A stretch of 64,000 nucleotides of DNA from Aphanomyces cochlioides. Lineage: Eukaryota > Oomycota > Saprolegniomycetes > Saprolegniales > Verrucalvaceae. How positions within the stretch are numbered: position 1 is the first letter of the stretch; every line of letters begins with the position of its first letter. This document shows, piece by piece, positions 33,199 to 44,522 of the stretch. The notes under the pieces were generated by a model that had not been told where the DNA came from, did not search any database, and saw only the letters and a list, made by a program, of their open reading frames with translations. A program made the position numbers and the translations under genes. The stretch is taken from assembly GCA_019828595.1 (NCBI GenBank), contig JAHQRK010000035.1, forward strand, positions 372,001 through 436,000, written 5' to 3'.

Positions 33199-33562
33199 TT
33201 CTCCCTACACAGTCATGATCCCCCTTTCTTGCCTCCGATCGTCCTTTGTACCTTGAAGGCGAGCCAAGCCACTTTGAACTCTTCATAGTCAACTAGACAA
33301 TGTCATTCTCATCAAAATGAACTGCATGGCAGGTCCATTCTCTGCGTACATGGTTTCTTGGCATGGGAAGAGACACTGCCCATCCTCCGTGTCGTCGTCG
33401 TCGACGGAAGCTCCGCGTGTTGCAGATATCTTGCCGAAACAACATCCGGATATTTATCCGGAGATTCGACTGTACATTGAAATCGCATATTGTATCCGGA
33501 TGCCGTACGGTTGTAAGACAATATCCGGATATCATTATCCGGAATAGTCAACACTGGCCTGT
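33199..33562. other. Intergenic region between EDR2_C gene start and DUF4211 gene end
   Basis: No gene seen. It carries a dense TATCCGGATA cluster, listed separately. Confidence 0.6.
33444..33543. promoter_or_regulatory. Dense TATCCGGATA cluster upstream of the EDR2_C gene
   Basis: Five sites in 100 bp: ATCCGGATAT at 33444, TATCCGGA at 33455, TATCCGGAT at 33492, ATATCCGGATAT at 33521-33532 and TATCCGGA at 33536. The start of the minus-strand EDR2_C gene lies about 250 bp away. Confidence 0.45.
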
Positions 33563-35529
33563 CTAACTGGAAGCATGCATCAGTCGAATTCGCCGCTCTT
33601 CCTCGTCGTTGATCCGCAAGAGATGGATAACGCGCTCGATAGGCCGTGAGCAGACGGCGCAGGGTTCCTTCTGCTCCTTGAGTTTCTTGGCGCACTCAAA
33701 ACACGAGTAAATATGGACGTAGTAGCCGTGCAAGATCCCACCAGACCGACGACGTTGGTTGCACACCAAGCACATGTCCTCGCCAGCTTGCGCAGGTGTA
33801 CTCGGCGCTGACGTCACTTTTGGAGCTGGGGACGGAGTAGATGGAGGAGTTGGTGATGCCTTGGGTTTGGACGGTGGCTTCTCCTCATCCTTTTCTTCTT
33901 TTTCCTCCTCGTTGTCGCTGTCCTTTGTCTCTTCTTTTTCTTCCTCCTCATCGTCGATCAAGCTCGTGACATCACCTCGACGACGATATGTTGTTGTGGT
34001 TGTTTCCAATGACATAGGCGAAACACCCGACCAGATATTGCGCACATGGGTGTATCCTTCCTTCGTCTCGAGATTGTCGACCATGTTAAGCAGCTTCTTG
34101 TATCGACCGAACTCCGACTACGTATTCTTGTCAGTGCATCAAGGACAATGCAATACCTTATGAAGCTTTGCACGCTCTTCCTCAGGGATCTTCCCATCGT
34201 ATTCGTTCATTTTTCGCCATAGAATCGAGCACCACATGCGCTTTGCTTGATGGAGGCACCAGTACAAGAGTACTCTCTGGAAAAAGTTCAGCTCTTTTGG
34301 TCAATCAGGTCAAGGTTACCTGAAAGCATCGGCTGCCGACTTCAAATTGAACACTGCTTTCGTCACCTGTCTCCAAGCATGCAAATAAACTAGATCAAGC
34401 GTTAGTGAGTCTGTGGAGTTTGTTTCTTGGCTTACTGTTGCCGCCATCCTTTTCGATACAATTCGTTTGCATCGCACATGACGCCTATGAAATGCATCTG
34501 AAGGCCATAAGGTGGTCAAACAGTCGATAAATTGAAGTCATACCGTCACAGAAGCAGGATGGCGGCTCCGATTGCAAGCATAACAGAGGTTTTCGCCATC
34601 GGCATCGCCTTGAAACATGACGGGAAGCGTATTGATGCTTTCGACCAAATCGTCTGGCCAAAAGACATTGCCACGAAGACTATCGCGGCGTTGTAGCAAA
34701 GCACGCTCGATCTAGATCACAACAATCATTAATGAAGAGTTGAATGCCATCTTGACTTACATGTTCGATGGATTGATTAAAGACCTTGTCCTTGCGACTC
34801 AGCTCAAATTCTTCGTCAGCCTAGAGAGAATTGTAAGGGCCCTGTCGAGGAATATAGATTTACCAAGCAATTCTCAAGGTATGCCATGTAGATCCGGAAC
34901 CAATCAATGGGTTCGCGAGAGCCACGGAACGCATGAATATCTTCTTCCTCTTCATCGTCTGAGTCATCAATATTACCGTTGGCAACCGCGGGTTCCTCAT
35001 CTTCGTCCATATACTCGACTTCATCGTCATAGACAACGAAATTGTCTTCGTCCGATTCGGCGACGTAGTCGTCTTCACCATCAGACGTTCGCTCCGGCAA
35101 ACACGTGTCCAAGCTTTTTCGTTGGAGCTTTTGTTTCAGCTCGTGGTGTTTGACTTCTTTTTGGTGACTTCTGTCGGACAATCGTCTCGATGATCTCCTT
35201 GAGCTTGTCTCTGGAAAACTATGTCGTCGAGACGGAGACGATGCAGACGTTTCTTTGGACGGCGTGCCTACAAAGGATGCAAGTGGCATTGCATCATCCT
35301 CATCCTCATCTTTGTTGTTCTCTTGTTTGGCGTCTTGAACTTCTTCAATATCCGAGTCGTCCAGGACAACCGTTTTCTTCTTCTTGGAGCCAGACGACAC
35401 GATGATTTCCTCGTCTGTTTGCTGCGAAGCTGTCAGAGCAGTCACGTCTTCATCGTCTTCGTCGATTCGCGGCCTCTTTTGCCGCACTGGTGTTATGATT
35501 TCAATGTCGTCGTCGTCAGAGTCATGCAT
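33563..35529 (-). CDS. DUF4211 nuclear protein with MDM2-type RING finger
   Basis: Seven exons (34864-35529, 34761-34820, 34544-34711, 34436-34497, 34320-34389, 34157-34276, 33563-34117) give 566 residues. The first 200 residues are acidic and serine-rich with basic nuclear-localisation-like runs (RQKRPRI, KKKKT). A DUF4211-like region spans about 205-400 (DWFRIYMAYL; NLCYACNRSRHPAS; QFEVGSRCFQRVLLYWCLH). After an acidic Pro-rich linker, a RING at about 498-545 reads EDMCLVC ... GILHGYYVHIYSCFECAKKL ... PCAVCSRPIERVI, which resembles the MDM2/MDMX RING layout rather than common RING-H2 fingers. A nuclear ubiquitin ligase is the likely role. Confidence 0.78.
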
Positions 35530-35646
35530 GGTTGAGTTGGAAACAATTTTGGAGGGAACTCTATGAAACCTTTATAAATTAATACTCATTATTTTGTTAA
35601 GAAGGTTTTTGAAAAACGCGCGCACAGTTCAATTTGCTCACTGTCA

Positions 35647-38600
35647 ATGCGGCGGAAGGTCATCCAAGACTTGGAATGGGCGCTCGCTAGTCCTCATCTC
35701 TTATCGGCGCGCTTTTCTGTGCTTCCTGCGCGAATATCTGACCGTGTTGTAGCCCTTGATGAAACACAAGAGTGGTTGAATGCATTAAACCAAGATCCAT
35801 CGCACTTGTACGAATTCCTTGCTGGTACGACATCATTTTCGCCAGAAAGGACATGTGCAATGTTTAGAGAAGCGACGCGAGACTGCCTCATTAGCGTTGG
35901 GGGTATACTTTGCATCACTGGTAGAATACTGGCTCGTCTTTTGTCCATCGTGGAAAGTCGAAAATCTCGTAGTGGGGCAGCAACTGGTTGAGTTCAAGAC
36001 TGAACGCACCGTTGGACAGCTTAAGTTTGTCTTCCGATTGTCGCTCCCAAGAGATGCACCACCAGTGGATATGCACTGGGAAGCATCGATCAAGTTCTTC
36101 TTGCTTTGTTCCCAAGATGCTTCCAAACTAGAGCACTATGTTGGCCCTCACCTCGGTGAAAACTTGGCATGGAGAGCCCAAGAGGTTCAGAGAAAACTAG
36201 ACATGTGCCGCCTGAACGTTGTGCAGTCGTGGTTGTCATCGCATTTCTCATGGACTGAAGGTAGTGGCTCTGTTCAGTCGCACATGCTCCTTCAGGGATA
36301 TTTGTTCTATCCTCTGGCACATAATGTGTCAACTCGTCTAGAAGGTGTGGAGTTTCCTGAAGATATTGAAATATCGCATCTACGTGGATGGTGGACCATC
36401 GACCATGAGACTGACCTGACCCAAAAATCTTTGCCGGATTCTTTGTGGGCTATTCTGCCCAAAATCCACTGGATGAGCTCGATTGTTGCTGTAAAGGACA
36501 ACAATGACTGTGTGACCATTGCTGGAGACAGTGCCTTGAATTTGGATGATATCGTAGCCATCAATCGAAACGTTCTTTTCGCAATCTGCAAAGAGCATTT
36601 TGGATTGAACAAGACAGCAATGCCTCTGCTCGTAGCAGAGCTTCATTACTCTCCCGAGAAGAACCATTGGCGCGAAGTTAGTCGCGGGTTCATCATGAAC
36701 GGAGGTTCGTGGAATCCTACCCCTCTGACTCATGATGCCTTGCGATACCGCCGAAATCGGAGCAAGAACAGGATAGATCGGGACCAAGAAGAACCTGTTG
36801 TAGACGTGCCATTTCGAGAACGGGAATACGAACAGAGGCGGCAACTTGACCCATCATCGATTCGCATGAAACAAGATGAGGAAGAGGAGATCGAGAAGAA
36901 GCCATCGCTAGAGTTTGAAGAATGTATCACACCATCAGAGTTAGTTACATCCATCAAGGTGCACCTTGCAATGATGAAAATACCATTCGGAGAGATCAAG
37001 AACGCCACGAGCTCCATTTTGTCGAAGAAATCTGTCAATTTTGTTTGTCAGAGCGTTGTGGCCGTCGTAAACAACACTGACGAGGAAATGGACGATTCGA
37101 AGAAGGCTATACTGCGTGTTGGTCATGTAATATTGGATGCGCGGCTTGCCCGCCATGAAAACACGGATGAAGAATTTACAAGTCTCGAAAGGTTTCTTAA
37201 ATGCAGTATTCAAGAAAAGCCTCGATGGTGGGCAGTCCGATTTCTTCTCAAAGCCATTTCCACTATATGTCCTGTCCAAGCCGCAAGCTTACAATTTCGA
37301 GAACCATCGTTCGACATGAAATATGTGTCAATGATTCTCGAAGAAAGAAGTACTCGATGGAACGCTACAGCTGTTGATATATGTCAGAATTACGGCCTAC
37401 CAAGGTATCTCTCGAAATATTGCTGAACTGAATACATTCCAGAGGCGAAGACGAAGCACAGCGAGTACTCCAGTCTTTGATTTCATCCCAAGACTTCATC
37501 AGCGCCGAGGCATTTGTAGTCGCACAACTCAAGTCATTTGAAAAAGAGCGAGCATCTCTCGCCCACATATTTATACACGACCCGAAAACACCTGCCAAAG
37601 CGTCTCGGCGCATGGCTAATTTGGTTGAGCCATACTCGACAGCTACTTCAATTACCGGAGATACGAACACCGTGCACCAGCCTATTGAAGATCTCGTGGA
37701 TCAACAGCGGCGCTTGCACGATATCACATGTGTGGATTTATCAAGTGTCAGTGTGGTTGACACGAAGGAAGGAGTGGACGAATTACTATCGTTTGTACAA
37801 AGTTTGAGCCCGTTGAGGTGGAATATCGTCGGCATGGATTGCGAGTGGAGGCCCACAAACTTTAGCCAGCAAGACAGTCGGCAAGTTGAAGTGCTACAGC
37901 TTGCCTTCGGTGGTGGTGTGGTTTTTGTTTTGGACTGCGCTGCATTAGCCGATGAATGCATGGAACAAGTGCTTCATTCGGTGATGAATGCGAAGAATAT
38001 CATACTATCCGGCTTTAGCGTTGCAGGAGATGTCCAGCGGCTCCGTGTGGCTTATCCAAGTTTAGAAGGCATTACCAATTGTGTGGAGGTTCGCCGGGCG
38101 GCAGTCGCTCGAGTGGGTAATGTCGTGCAGAGTTGGGGTTTGGCAGCGTTGGCATCAACGTATTTGGGAATTGAAGTTTCCAAGGACCAACAAGTTTCGG
38201 ATTGGTCCCATCGACCGCTCTCATCGGTTCCTTCGAGTATTCAGAGAATATGTGACTGACATGCTGGTATTGTAGGAACAAGTTGCGTATGCAGCGATGG
38301 ATGCACACTGCGCTCGGCTTCTGCTAATCTTTTTTGTGCTGGACCTGGTGGAGTCAGTGGAGTCATTGGGGAATGACACGCAACACATTTGGACTCCATG
38401 GCTCATGCGAGAGCGCAATCGTAAGTGTTCATGTTGGTTGATATTTCTCACAAATTTCTAGTGTCTTCGTTCTTGCAAGAGAGTGACGTCGCCGCAGCAG
38501 TGGAAGAGCTCGGTCTCTCAGGAAGTTTCCATTCAATCGAGCATCGTGGCGCAGTGGTCAAGACTGTGGCACTCGTGTCTCACGATTCAAACTCACTTCA

Positions 38601-38969
38601 CTACTTTGCTGTGGTCGTGGCACTATCCAAGACGATAGACATGGAGCGATTATGCAATGCTGTTGGCTGCTCACGTTTGGTTCTAGCGTCTGATGCGGTA
38701 AGTATATCCATGAATCTGCGTGAAATTGAACGCTTATGCCTTCGTAGGACTTGTTGCATGTATTTGGCTACAGTCGTGGGTGCATTGGTCCGATTGGCCT
38801 TCGACAGCAGAGTCGTGTGAGGGTTGTGTTGGATGGCTGTCTTGTGGACGAACCATCAATCCAGTGTGGTGCAGGAGCATTAGGGCGTGTCGTCTCTTTG
38901 AATCCAGGCGAATTGCTCGGTCTCAGCTCTGTACTTTCGATCTGCTCGCATTGTGTTTGCACCGACTAA
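35647..38969 (+). CDS. Copy B: DEDDy 3'-5' exonuclease fused to YbaK/tRNA-editing domain
   Basis: Six exons with the same intron positions as copy A (35647-35824, 35868-37404, 37443-38226, 38276-38420, 38462-38697, 38748-38969) give 1,033 residues with no lesion. Exonuclease motifs: NIVGMDCEW, FSVAGDVQRL, EQVAYAAMDAHCA. YbaK motifs: VVKTVALVSHDS, YFAVVVALSKTID, DLLHVFGY, GCIGPIGLRQQ, and GAGALGRVVSLNP. Exon 1 and exons 4-6 have exactly the same lengths as in copy A, while the middle of exon 2 carries an acidic insert (DEEEEIEKKP) not present in A. It starts 117 bp from the divergent DUF4211 gene, with a CGCGCGC element at 35616. Confidence 0.88.
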
Positions 38970-39541
38970 TCGAGCTAGAATATTCTCTTTAATAGACAAA
39001 GTTTGATCGCCGTTCATGCAACCAAAGCTCGGTCTACTCACGATTAAGGCTCCAATCGAACCGAAAGTTAAACTGCAATCATCTCGTACCTCTTGAATCA
39101 AAGACTGAGCACGACATTTGTCTTGGGATGTGAGCGATCCAGTGCAAATTTCGAAATGACGTGGCTTTCTGTCTCTTGAAAGTTCGCGCGCTTTTTTCCT
39201 CGAGATGTTTCATTTTCCAATTTGCTTCCATCTATCAAAACTGTCCTTTCCGCTCAAGCCGGGACACTCTCGAGATGTTTCATTTTCCAAGATGCTTCCT
39301 TCTACCAACACATTCCTTTCCGCTTAAGCCTGTGACCCGAGGGACTCTCTCGAGATGTTTCATTTTCCAATTTGCTTCCTTCTACCAACACTGTCCTTTC
39401 CGCTCAAGCCGGTGACCCGAGGGACAATGGATTTTCCGCCAAGTCTTCTGAAGAACTGCATGTATCACGATAGGTTTACGAGTGATGGTGTCGACAGTGT
39501 GAACCTCTCAAAATCCATACCAAATTTGTCATCTTGCTGTC
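38970..39541. other. Intergenic region between copies B and C
   Basis: No gene seen. The palindrome arm begins near 39125, and a three-unit tandem repeat fills 39199-39425. Confidence 0.6.
39199..39425 (+). repeat. Tandem repeat of about 70-80 bp upstream of copy C
   Basis: Three imperfect units starting CTCGAGATGTTTCATTTTCC at 39199, 39269 and 39349, each containing TGCTTCC and CTTTCCGC-TAAGCC blocks. The same repeat, inverted, lies upstream of copy C' at about 58795-59036. Confidence 0.8.
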
Positions 39542-42448
39542 ATGCGAATCAAAGTTGTTGCCGATCTGGAATGGGTCCTTATGAGCCCTCATCTTATATC
39601 TCCCGAGTTCGACGTCCTACCCATGTCAGTTTTCGAGCGTATCCTAGCAGATAGCACGACCCAGAAGTGGCTGTATGAGCTAAACGCCAACCCAGATCCC
39701 CTTTACGTCTTCATCGCAGGTATGGTCAATGGTCTGTAAAGTAATCCTGACTTCCTCAGAGCGCAAGCACGACCATACACCATTGGCATTGGGAGTATAC
39801 TTCACATCACTCTTGGAGTTTTGGCTGCGCTGCTGCCCAACTCTTGGTGTGGACAAGCTTGTGGCAGGACAGCAACTCATAGCTCCGAAATCCACTCAAA
39901 CAGTCGGTCAGCTCAAGTTTGTTTTTCCGCGAAGTTTCCAGGACATACAATACCTGTTGCCATGCATTGGGAAGCTTCGATCAAGTTTTTTCTCTTTTGT
40001 GGATCGCTCGACGAGAAAGATGATAGTGCAATGAAGCTTGAGAACTTTGTGGGTCAATTCTTGGGCGAAAATCTGGCGTGGCGAGCTGACGAAGTGCAAC
40101 GAAAACTGGACATGTGTCGTCTTGAAGGTGTTCGATCGTGGCTCGCGTCGCACTTTGGTTGGGAAGACGAAGCAGATCAAGAAAGTATGCTGTCGTACAT
40201 GATATTACGGGGTTATCTGTTCTATCCATTGGCACAAAGCCCATCGACTCAAACGAAGCACCCAACTGTTGCGTCCCAAATCAACCCGAACCACCTCCAG
40301 GGATGGTGGACATTAGATTTCGAGCGAGACAACCTCAAGAGTGACTCTCTTGACGCCTTCCATCAACGAAAATACGAGCAGCGGCGGCCAGTTGACTTGA
40401 ACGGTGTCCGACTGTTCAAATCGGAAGTAAAGAGCTTTGATGATGTTTCACTCGATGTCACTTGGTCTCCAATCGAACTGGTGGAGAAGTTGAGGGAGTT
40501 CATGAAGTCGAAGCACGTTGGATACGTTGCCTTGAAGAAAGCCGTGGAGCAGACTTCGATTCGACTGATTTTGTTGTTCAATGCTTGAAAGTGGTTTTGG
40601 ATGACGCCTCCACTGAAATAAAGGACACCTTTCGGTTGGGCCACATGCTTTTGGAGGCTTATACGCCAAAGTCAGACGGCTCTTCACACACTTTTGACGA
40701 GCATGTCATTTCAAGAATGGAGGCAGGACCAAAGAGTTGGTGGGCGATACGCTTTCAGATCAAAGCTCTCTCCAAGCTCTTTCCAAACCGAGTCGTGCCA
40801 AAGTGGGTCCAAACCAAAGTAGAAGATGCAATGTGGCAAATGCTATCCTCGGGTAGACGATGGAATGCCACAGCTGTTGATATATGTGTGAGCTACGACG
40901 TCCCGAGGTATGATCTGAATGACGACGGAGAGCTTATGTGAATGGTAAGGATGAGGAGGATGTACAAAGAGTGCTCCAAGTACTGGTCTCATCACAAGAC
41001 TACGTCAGCGCTGAGGCGTTTGTGGTCGCTCAACTGAAACTGTTCGGGAAGGCGCGAGCCTCTGTTGCTCATGCATTTATACATGACCCAAGCACTCCTG
41101 CCAAAGCGTCACGGCGCATTGCAAGCTTGGTTGAGCCATTCGCAGCTGCTGTTTCACTCCACGGCGACTCGAACGCATTGCTGCATCCCATCGAAGACGT
41201 CACGGAGCAAGGGCGGCGATTGCTGGACCTCACATGCGTAGAGATGACAAGTGTTCGTGTGGTTGACACCGAAGAGGGTGTCGGCGAACTACTGTCCTTC
41301 GTACAAGCTTTGAGCAGAGATGGTCGACATGTTGTCGGCATGGATTGCGAGTGGCAGCCTACCAACTTGAGCCAAGCCAACAGTCGACAAGTTGAAATGC
41401 TGCAGCTGGCGTTCAGTGGTGGCGTCGTGTTTGTTTTGGACTGCGCTGCGCTTTCTGACGACAGCATGGAACGAGTGCTTCATTCGGTGATGAACGCCAA
41501 GAACATCCTGCTGTCCGACTTTAGTGTGGCAGGAGATGTTCAGCGACTGCGTGCGGCTTATCCAAGTTTGGAATGCCTTACGAACTGCGTCGAAGTACGT
41601 CGGGCGGCAGTCGCTCGAGTGGGCAATGTCGTGCACACGTGGGGTTTGGCAGCGTTGGCATCGACATATTTGGGAATAAAAGTTGCGAAAGACAAACAGG
41701 TGTCCGATTGGGCCCACCGACCTCTCTCGTCGGTAAGTTGGCGAAATTGTGGAAGGCATGAAGAGAAATTTTGTAGGAACAAGTTGCATACGCCGCGATG
41801 GATGCGCACTGTGCTCGTCTTTTGTTGATCTACTTTGTGTTGGATCTTGTCGTGTCGGTGGAGCCTTTGGGATCACAGCATATTTGGACTCGATGGCTCA
41901 TGCGCGAGCGCAATCGTAAGTGTCTGTGTTGGTGGATATTTCTCACAGTCCTCCAGTGTCGTCATATCTGCAAGAAAGTGACGTTGCCGCGGCAGTGGAA
42001 GAGTTGGGTTTGTCTGGGAAAGTCCATTCGAATGTTGATGATGGCGTGGGGGCCAAGACTGTGGCTTTTGTGTCGTACGACTCAAGCACACCTCATTACT
42101 TTGCCGTGGTCGTGGCATTGTCCAAGACTATCGACATGGAGCTTCTAAGCCGAGCAGTAGGATGCACTCGATTGGCTCTCGCGTCAGATGCGGTTCGTCG
42201 GTCCTTGCGATTCGTTCATAATTTTCCCGTAGGATTTGCTGCACGTTTTCGGCTACATTCGTGGCTGCATCGGTCCGATTGGTCTTCGTCAGCAAAGTCG
42301 CGTGACTGTTGTGTTGGACGCTGGTCTTTTAGACGAACCAGCAATCAATTGTGGCGCAGGAGGGTTGGGCCGTGTCGTGTCTCTCAACCCGCGCCAACTG
42401 CTTGGTCTCAGCTCTGTGCTTTCCATCCGCTCGCATGTTGTGTGTTAA
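39542..42448 (+). pseudogene. Copy C: broken exonuclease-YbaK gene
   Basis: Same exon plan as copies A and B, starting MRIKVVADLEWVLMS. Lesions: a 1-nt loss near 39945 shifts the frame before the conserved MHWEASIKFF block; a 336-bp in-frame deletion joins LDFE to RDNLKSD at about 40324; a roughly 10-bp loss near 40555 shifts frame before DSTDFVVQC; and the intron near 40908 no longer restores frame. The 3' half is still well formed: exonuclease motifs VVGMDCEW, FSVAGDVQRL and YAAMDAHCA, and YbaK motifs AKTVAFVSYDS, HVFGYIRG, IGPIGL, and GAGGLGRVVSLNP. It cannot make the full protein, but the open 3' half could still be expressed. Confidence 0.8.
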
Positions 42449-42578
42449 TAATCATCATCGTCGACTTCACGAGTGTCTTCTCATGAAGATCGCATCAAAT
42501 TAAGAGCCAATCACGTTGGATTTTGTCCATCATATGGCCATTTCTATAAAGAAAAACAAGTCAACTGGCGAAAAAACC

Positions 42579-44522
42579 ATGGCGGCACTCTTTGGCCCAC
42601 TGCCTGCCGTCAATCGCGAAGCCTTCAAATGGGTCCCAGACAAAGAAACTGATAAGTGCATGAACTGCAATGCCATGTTTACAGTCATTAATCGAAAGGT
42701 ACGCCTCTCTCTCCGCCGATCTCTCTATTTCGATGTCCAGCATCACTGTCGTCGATGCGGTCACATCGTCTGCGCAAATTGCTCGCCCAACATTCGTCGC
42801 ATGTCGCCTCAGGATCCGTTTGTAAGAGCACAAACAGCTTAAACCTCATGATTCACTCATCTGTCGCTCGTAGCCTGTTCGAGTATGCAATCCTTGCTAT
42901 ACAGCTCTCGACGAGCACTTGACGTCGACGCAGGAATGGTCCGGCATGTCGGGCACAACAACGACTGAAGTACGTTCCGTGAAACAATTTCAGCTTCTTA
43001 ACCTTTCCACTAGCCTGAACGTATTCCCGATCCTGTGGCCAATGGCCGCGTCCGAATTGGTCAATTGTACGTCAAGGTGGTCGAAGCCATCGGTCTTCCA
43101 TCCACAGATGCGATTGCCAACTCGATTACGAGTGATCCATTTGTAAAATTGATTCTAACGGGAAGATGGTCTCACGGACAGGTGAGCACCCCTGTCTTCA
43201 CGAATATGCCTGAATTTTTCCTCTAGGAATGGGGCAAAGATTTGCAATCGATCCGACTGACAAAGCGCAAATCCCGCACGTTGAATCCGCGATGGCACGA
43301 GACCTTTGTCTTTAACGTCTGCGCTCCTGGAGCAGAACTCGTCTTGGAAGTCTTCAACAGTGGCCAACTCTCTCAGCCAACTAAGCTTGGACAAGCGCGA
43401 ATTCCACTGTCGCAACTCATGGATCAACGACGACATAACAAATGGCTCGATTTGCTTCTTCCACCGACGTTGCATCGAGAAGGCCTCAACAACGACGCAC
43501 GTGCAGGACGGATCCATGTCCTCTTGCACTTCAAATTTGCCCGACTGGCCGAATTTATGTCGCACTTCGCGGAGGAACAGCCTTACAAAGCGCCGTGGCC
43601 GCCGTTCAAAGCCGCGACAATTTACAACAACTTTTGGATCCTCTTGGATGACTTGTGGCCTTACTTGGAGATCATTTGGGCCATCTCGCCGACGCTCAAT
43701 TGGGAGCACCCAAGTCGTTCGTTCTTTTGGCTTGTAGCATTACTGTGGATGTGCTTGTACATTCGATGGGTTCCTGTCGTGATCCACGTCTTTGTCATCA
43801 TTATGACGTTGAAAAACTATATGGATCTCTCGGTCAAGCTAGCGACCGCTGAAACATCCGTCAATGTTCCGCCGACCACCTCTTCCTCCTCGTCATGGCC
43901 ACCTCCATCCATGGAAGATGCCGAGCCGCCGCGAGTGTACAATCTTCCTCAAGGGTTCCATCATCTCACCGACAAAATGACCCAAGTGACGACCGACGCC
44001 GACACGAAGATGACTCTCCAGCGCGTCCAGAACAACATGGCATGGTGGTCTGGCATTATCAAGTCGATCGAGCTTATGTTTTCGTGGGAAGATTTCTTCT
44101 ACACGCTGCAGATCCTCCTTGGAGTCATCGTCAGCTGTATACTTCACATCTTCCTGCCGAATCAGTACCTCCTCATGGCACTCATCATCTACCTCTTTCT
44201 CATGTGGACAGTGCCATTTGCGCTCTTCACACGTGCAATCTATGGCCTCAAGCAAGGCATCCTCTCGTTGCTCCACCAACACCGCTTGATGCAAAAGGTG
44301 GACGCCAGAGCATCAGCGGCAGCAAGCATGTCGTCGTCGTCAACCGCCAATGCGTTCATGGAATCGTCATCGTCTATATCCACAGGTGGTTCTCGAAGCC
44401 GTCGTGGAGTGAGCATTTCCCGCAACGAAGCTGTATCCCAGAAGGAATCGCGCTTTGGTGCCGCCGCGACAGCGCTCTCAAGACGTTTTGCACAAGAATT
44501 GACAGAATCCAAAGAAAATTAA
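42579..44522 (+). CDS. FYVE finger / C2 / multi-pass membrane protein (MCTP-like end)
   Basis: Five exons (42579-42698, 42741-42821, 42874-42969, 43014-43181, 43227-44522) give 586 residues. Start placed at 42579 because of the ACCATGG context; an in-frame ATG at 42534 is the alternative. A FYVE-type zinc finger fills about 12-80 (WVPDKETDKCMNC; HHCRRCGHIVCANC). It has RK-HHCRRCG instead of the strict R+HHCR, so phosphoinositide binding is probable. A C2 domain follows at about 95-235 (GQLYVKVVEAIGLP; DPFVKLIL; NPRWHETFVF). The C-terminal half has four hydrophobic stretches and resembles the MCTP/phosphoribosyltransferase-C membrane region (IYNNFWILLDDLWPYL; WEDFFYTLQILL). Probable ER or endosome tether. 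Starts 90 bp after the inverted-repeat arm ends. Confidence 0.82.

Larger units (their letters stand above)
39125..42490 (+). repeat. Left arm of a large inverted repeat (with 49109-59096)
   Basis: The sequence from about 39125 through 42490 recurs inverted at 49109-59096, apart from the Ty3 insertion there and the 336-bp deletion here. Most of the coding part appears identical; I found a few substitutions around the start codon and upstream, and changes in the tandem repeat. Identity ends sharply at 42490 (after CATGAAGAT). Confidence 0.85.

Noticed and set aside
39199..39425. Possible CRISPR-like array
   Set aside because: The units are contiguous 70-80-bp tandem repeats with no unique spacers, in a eukaryotic context.
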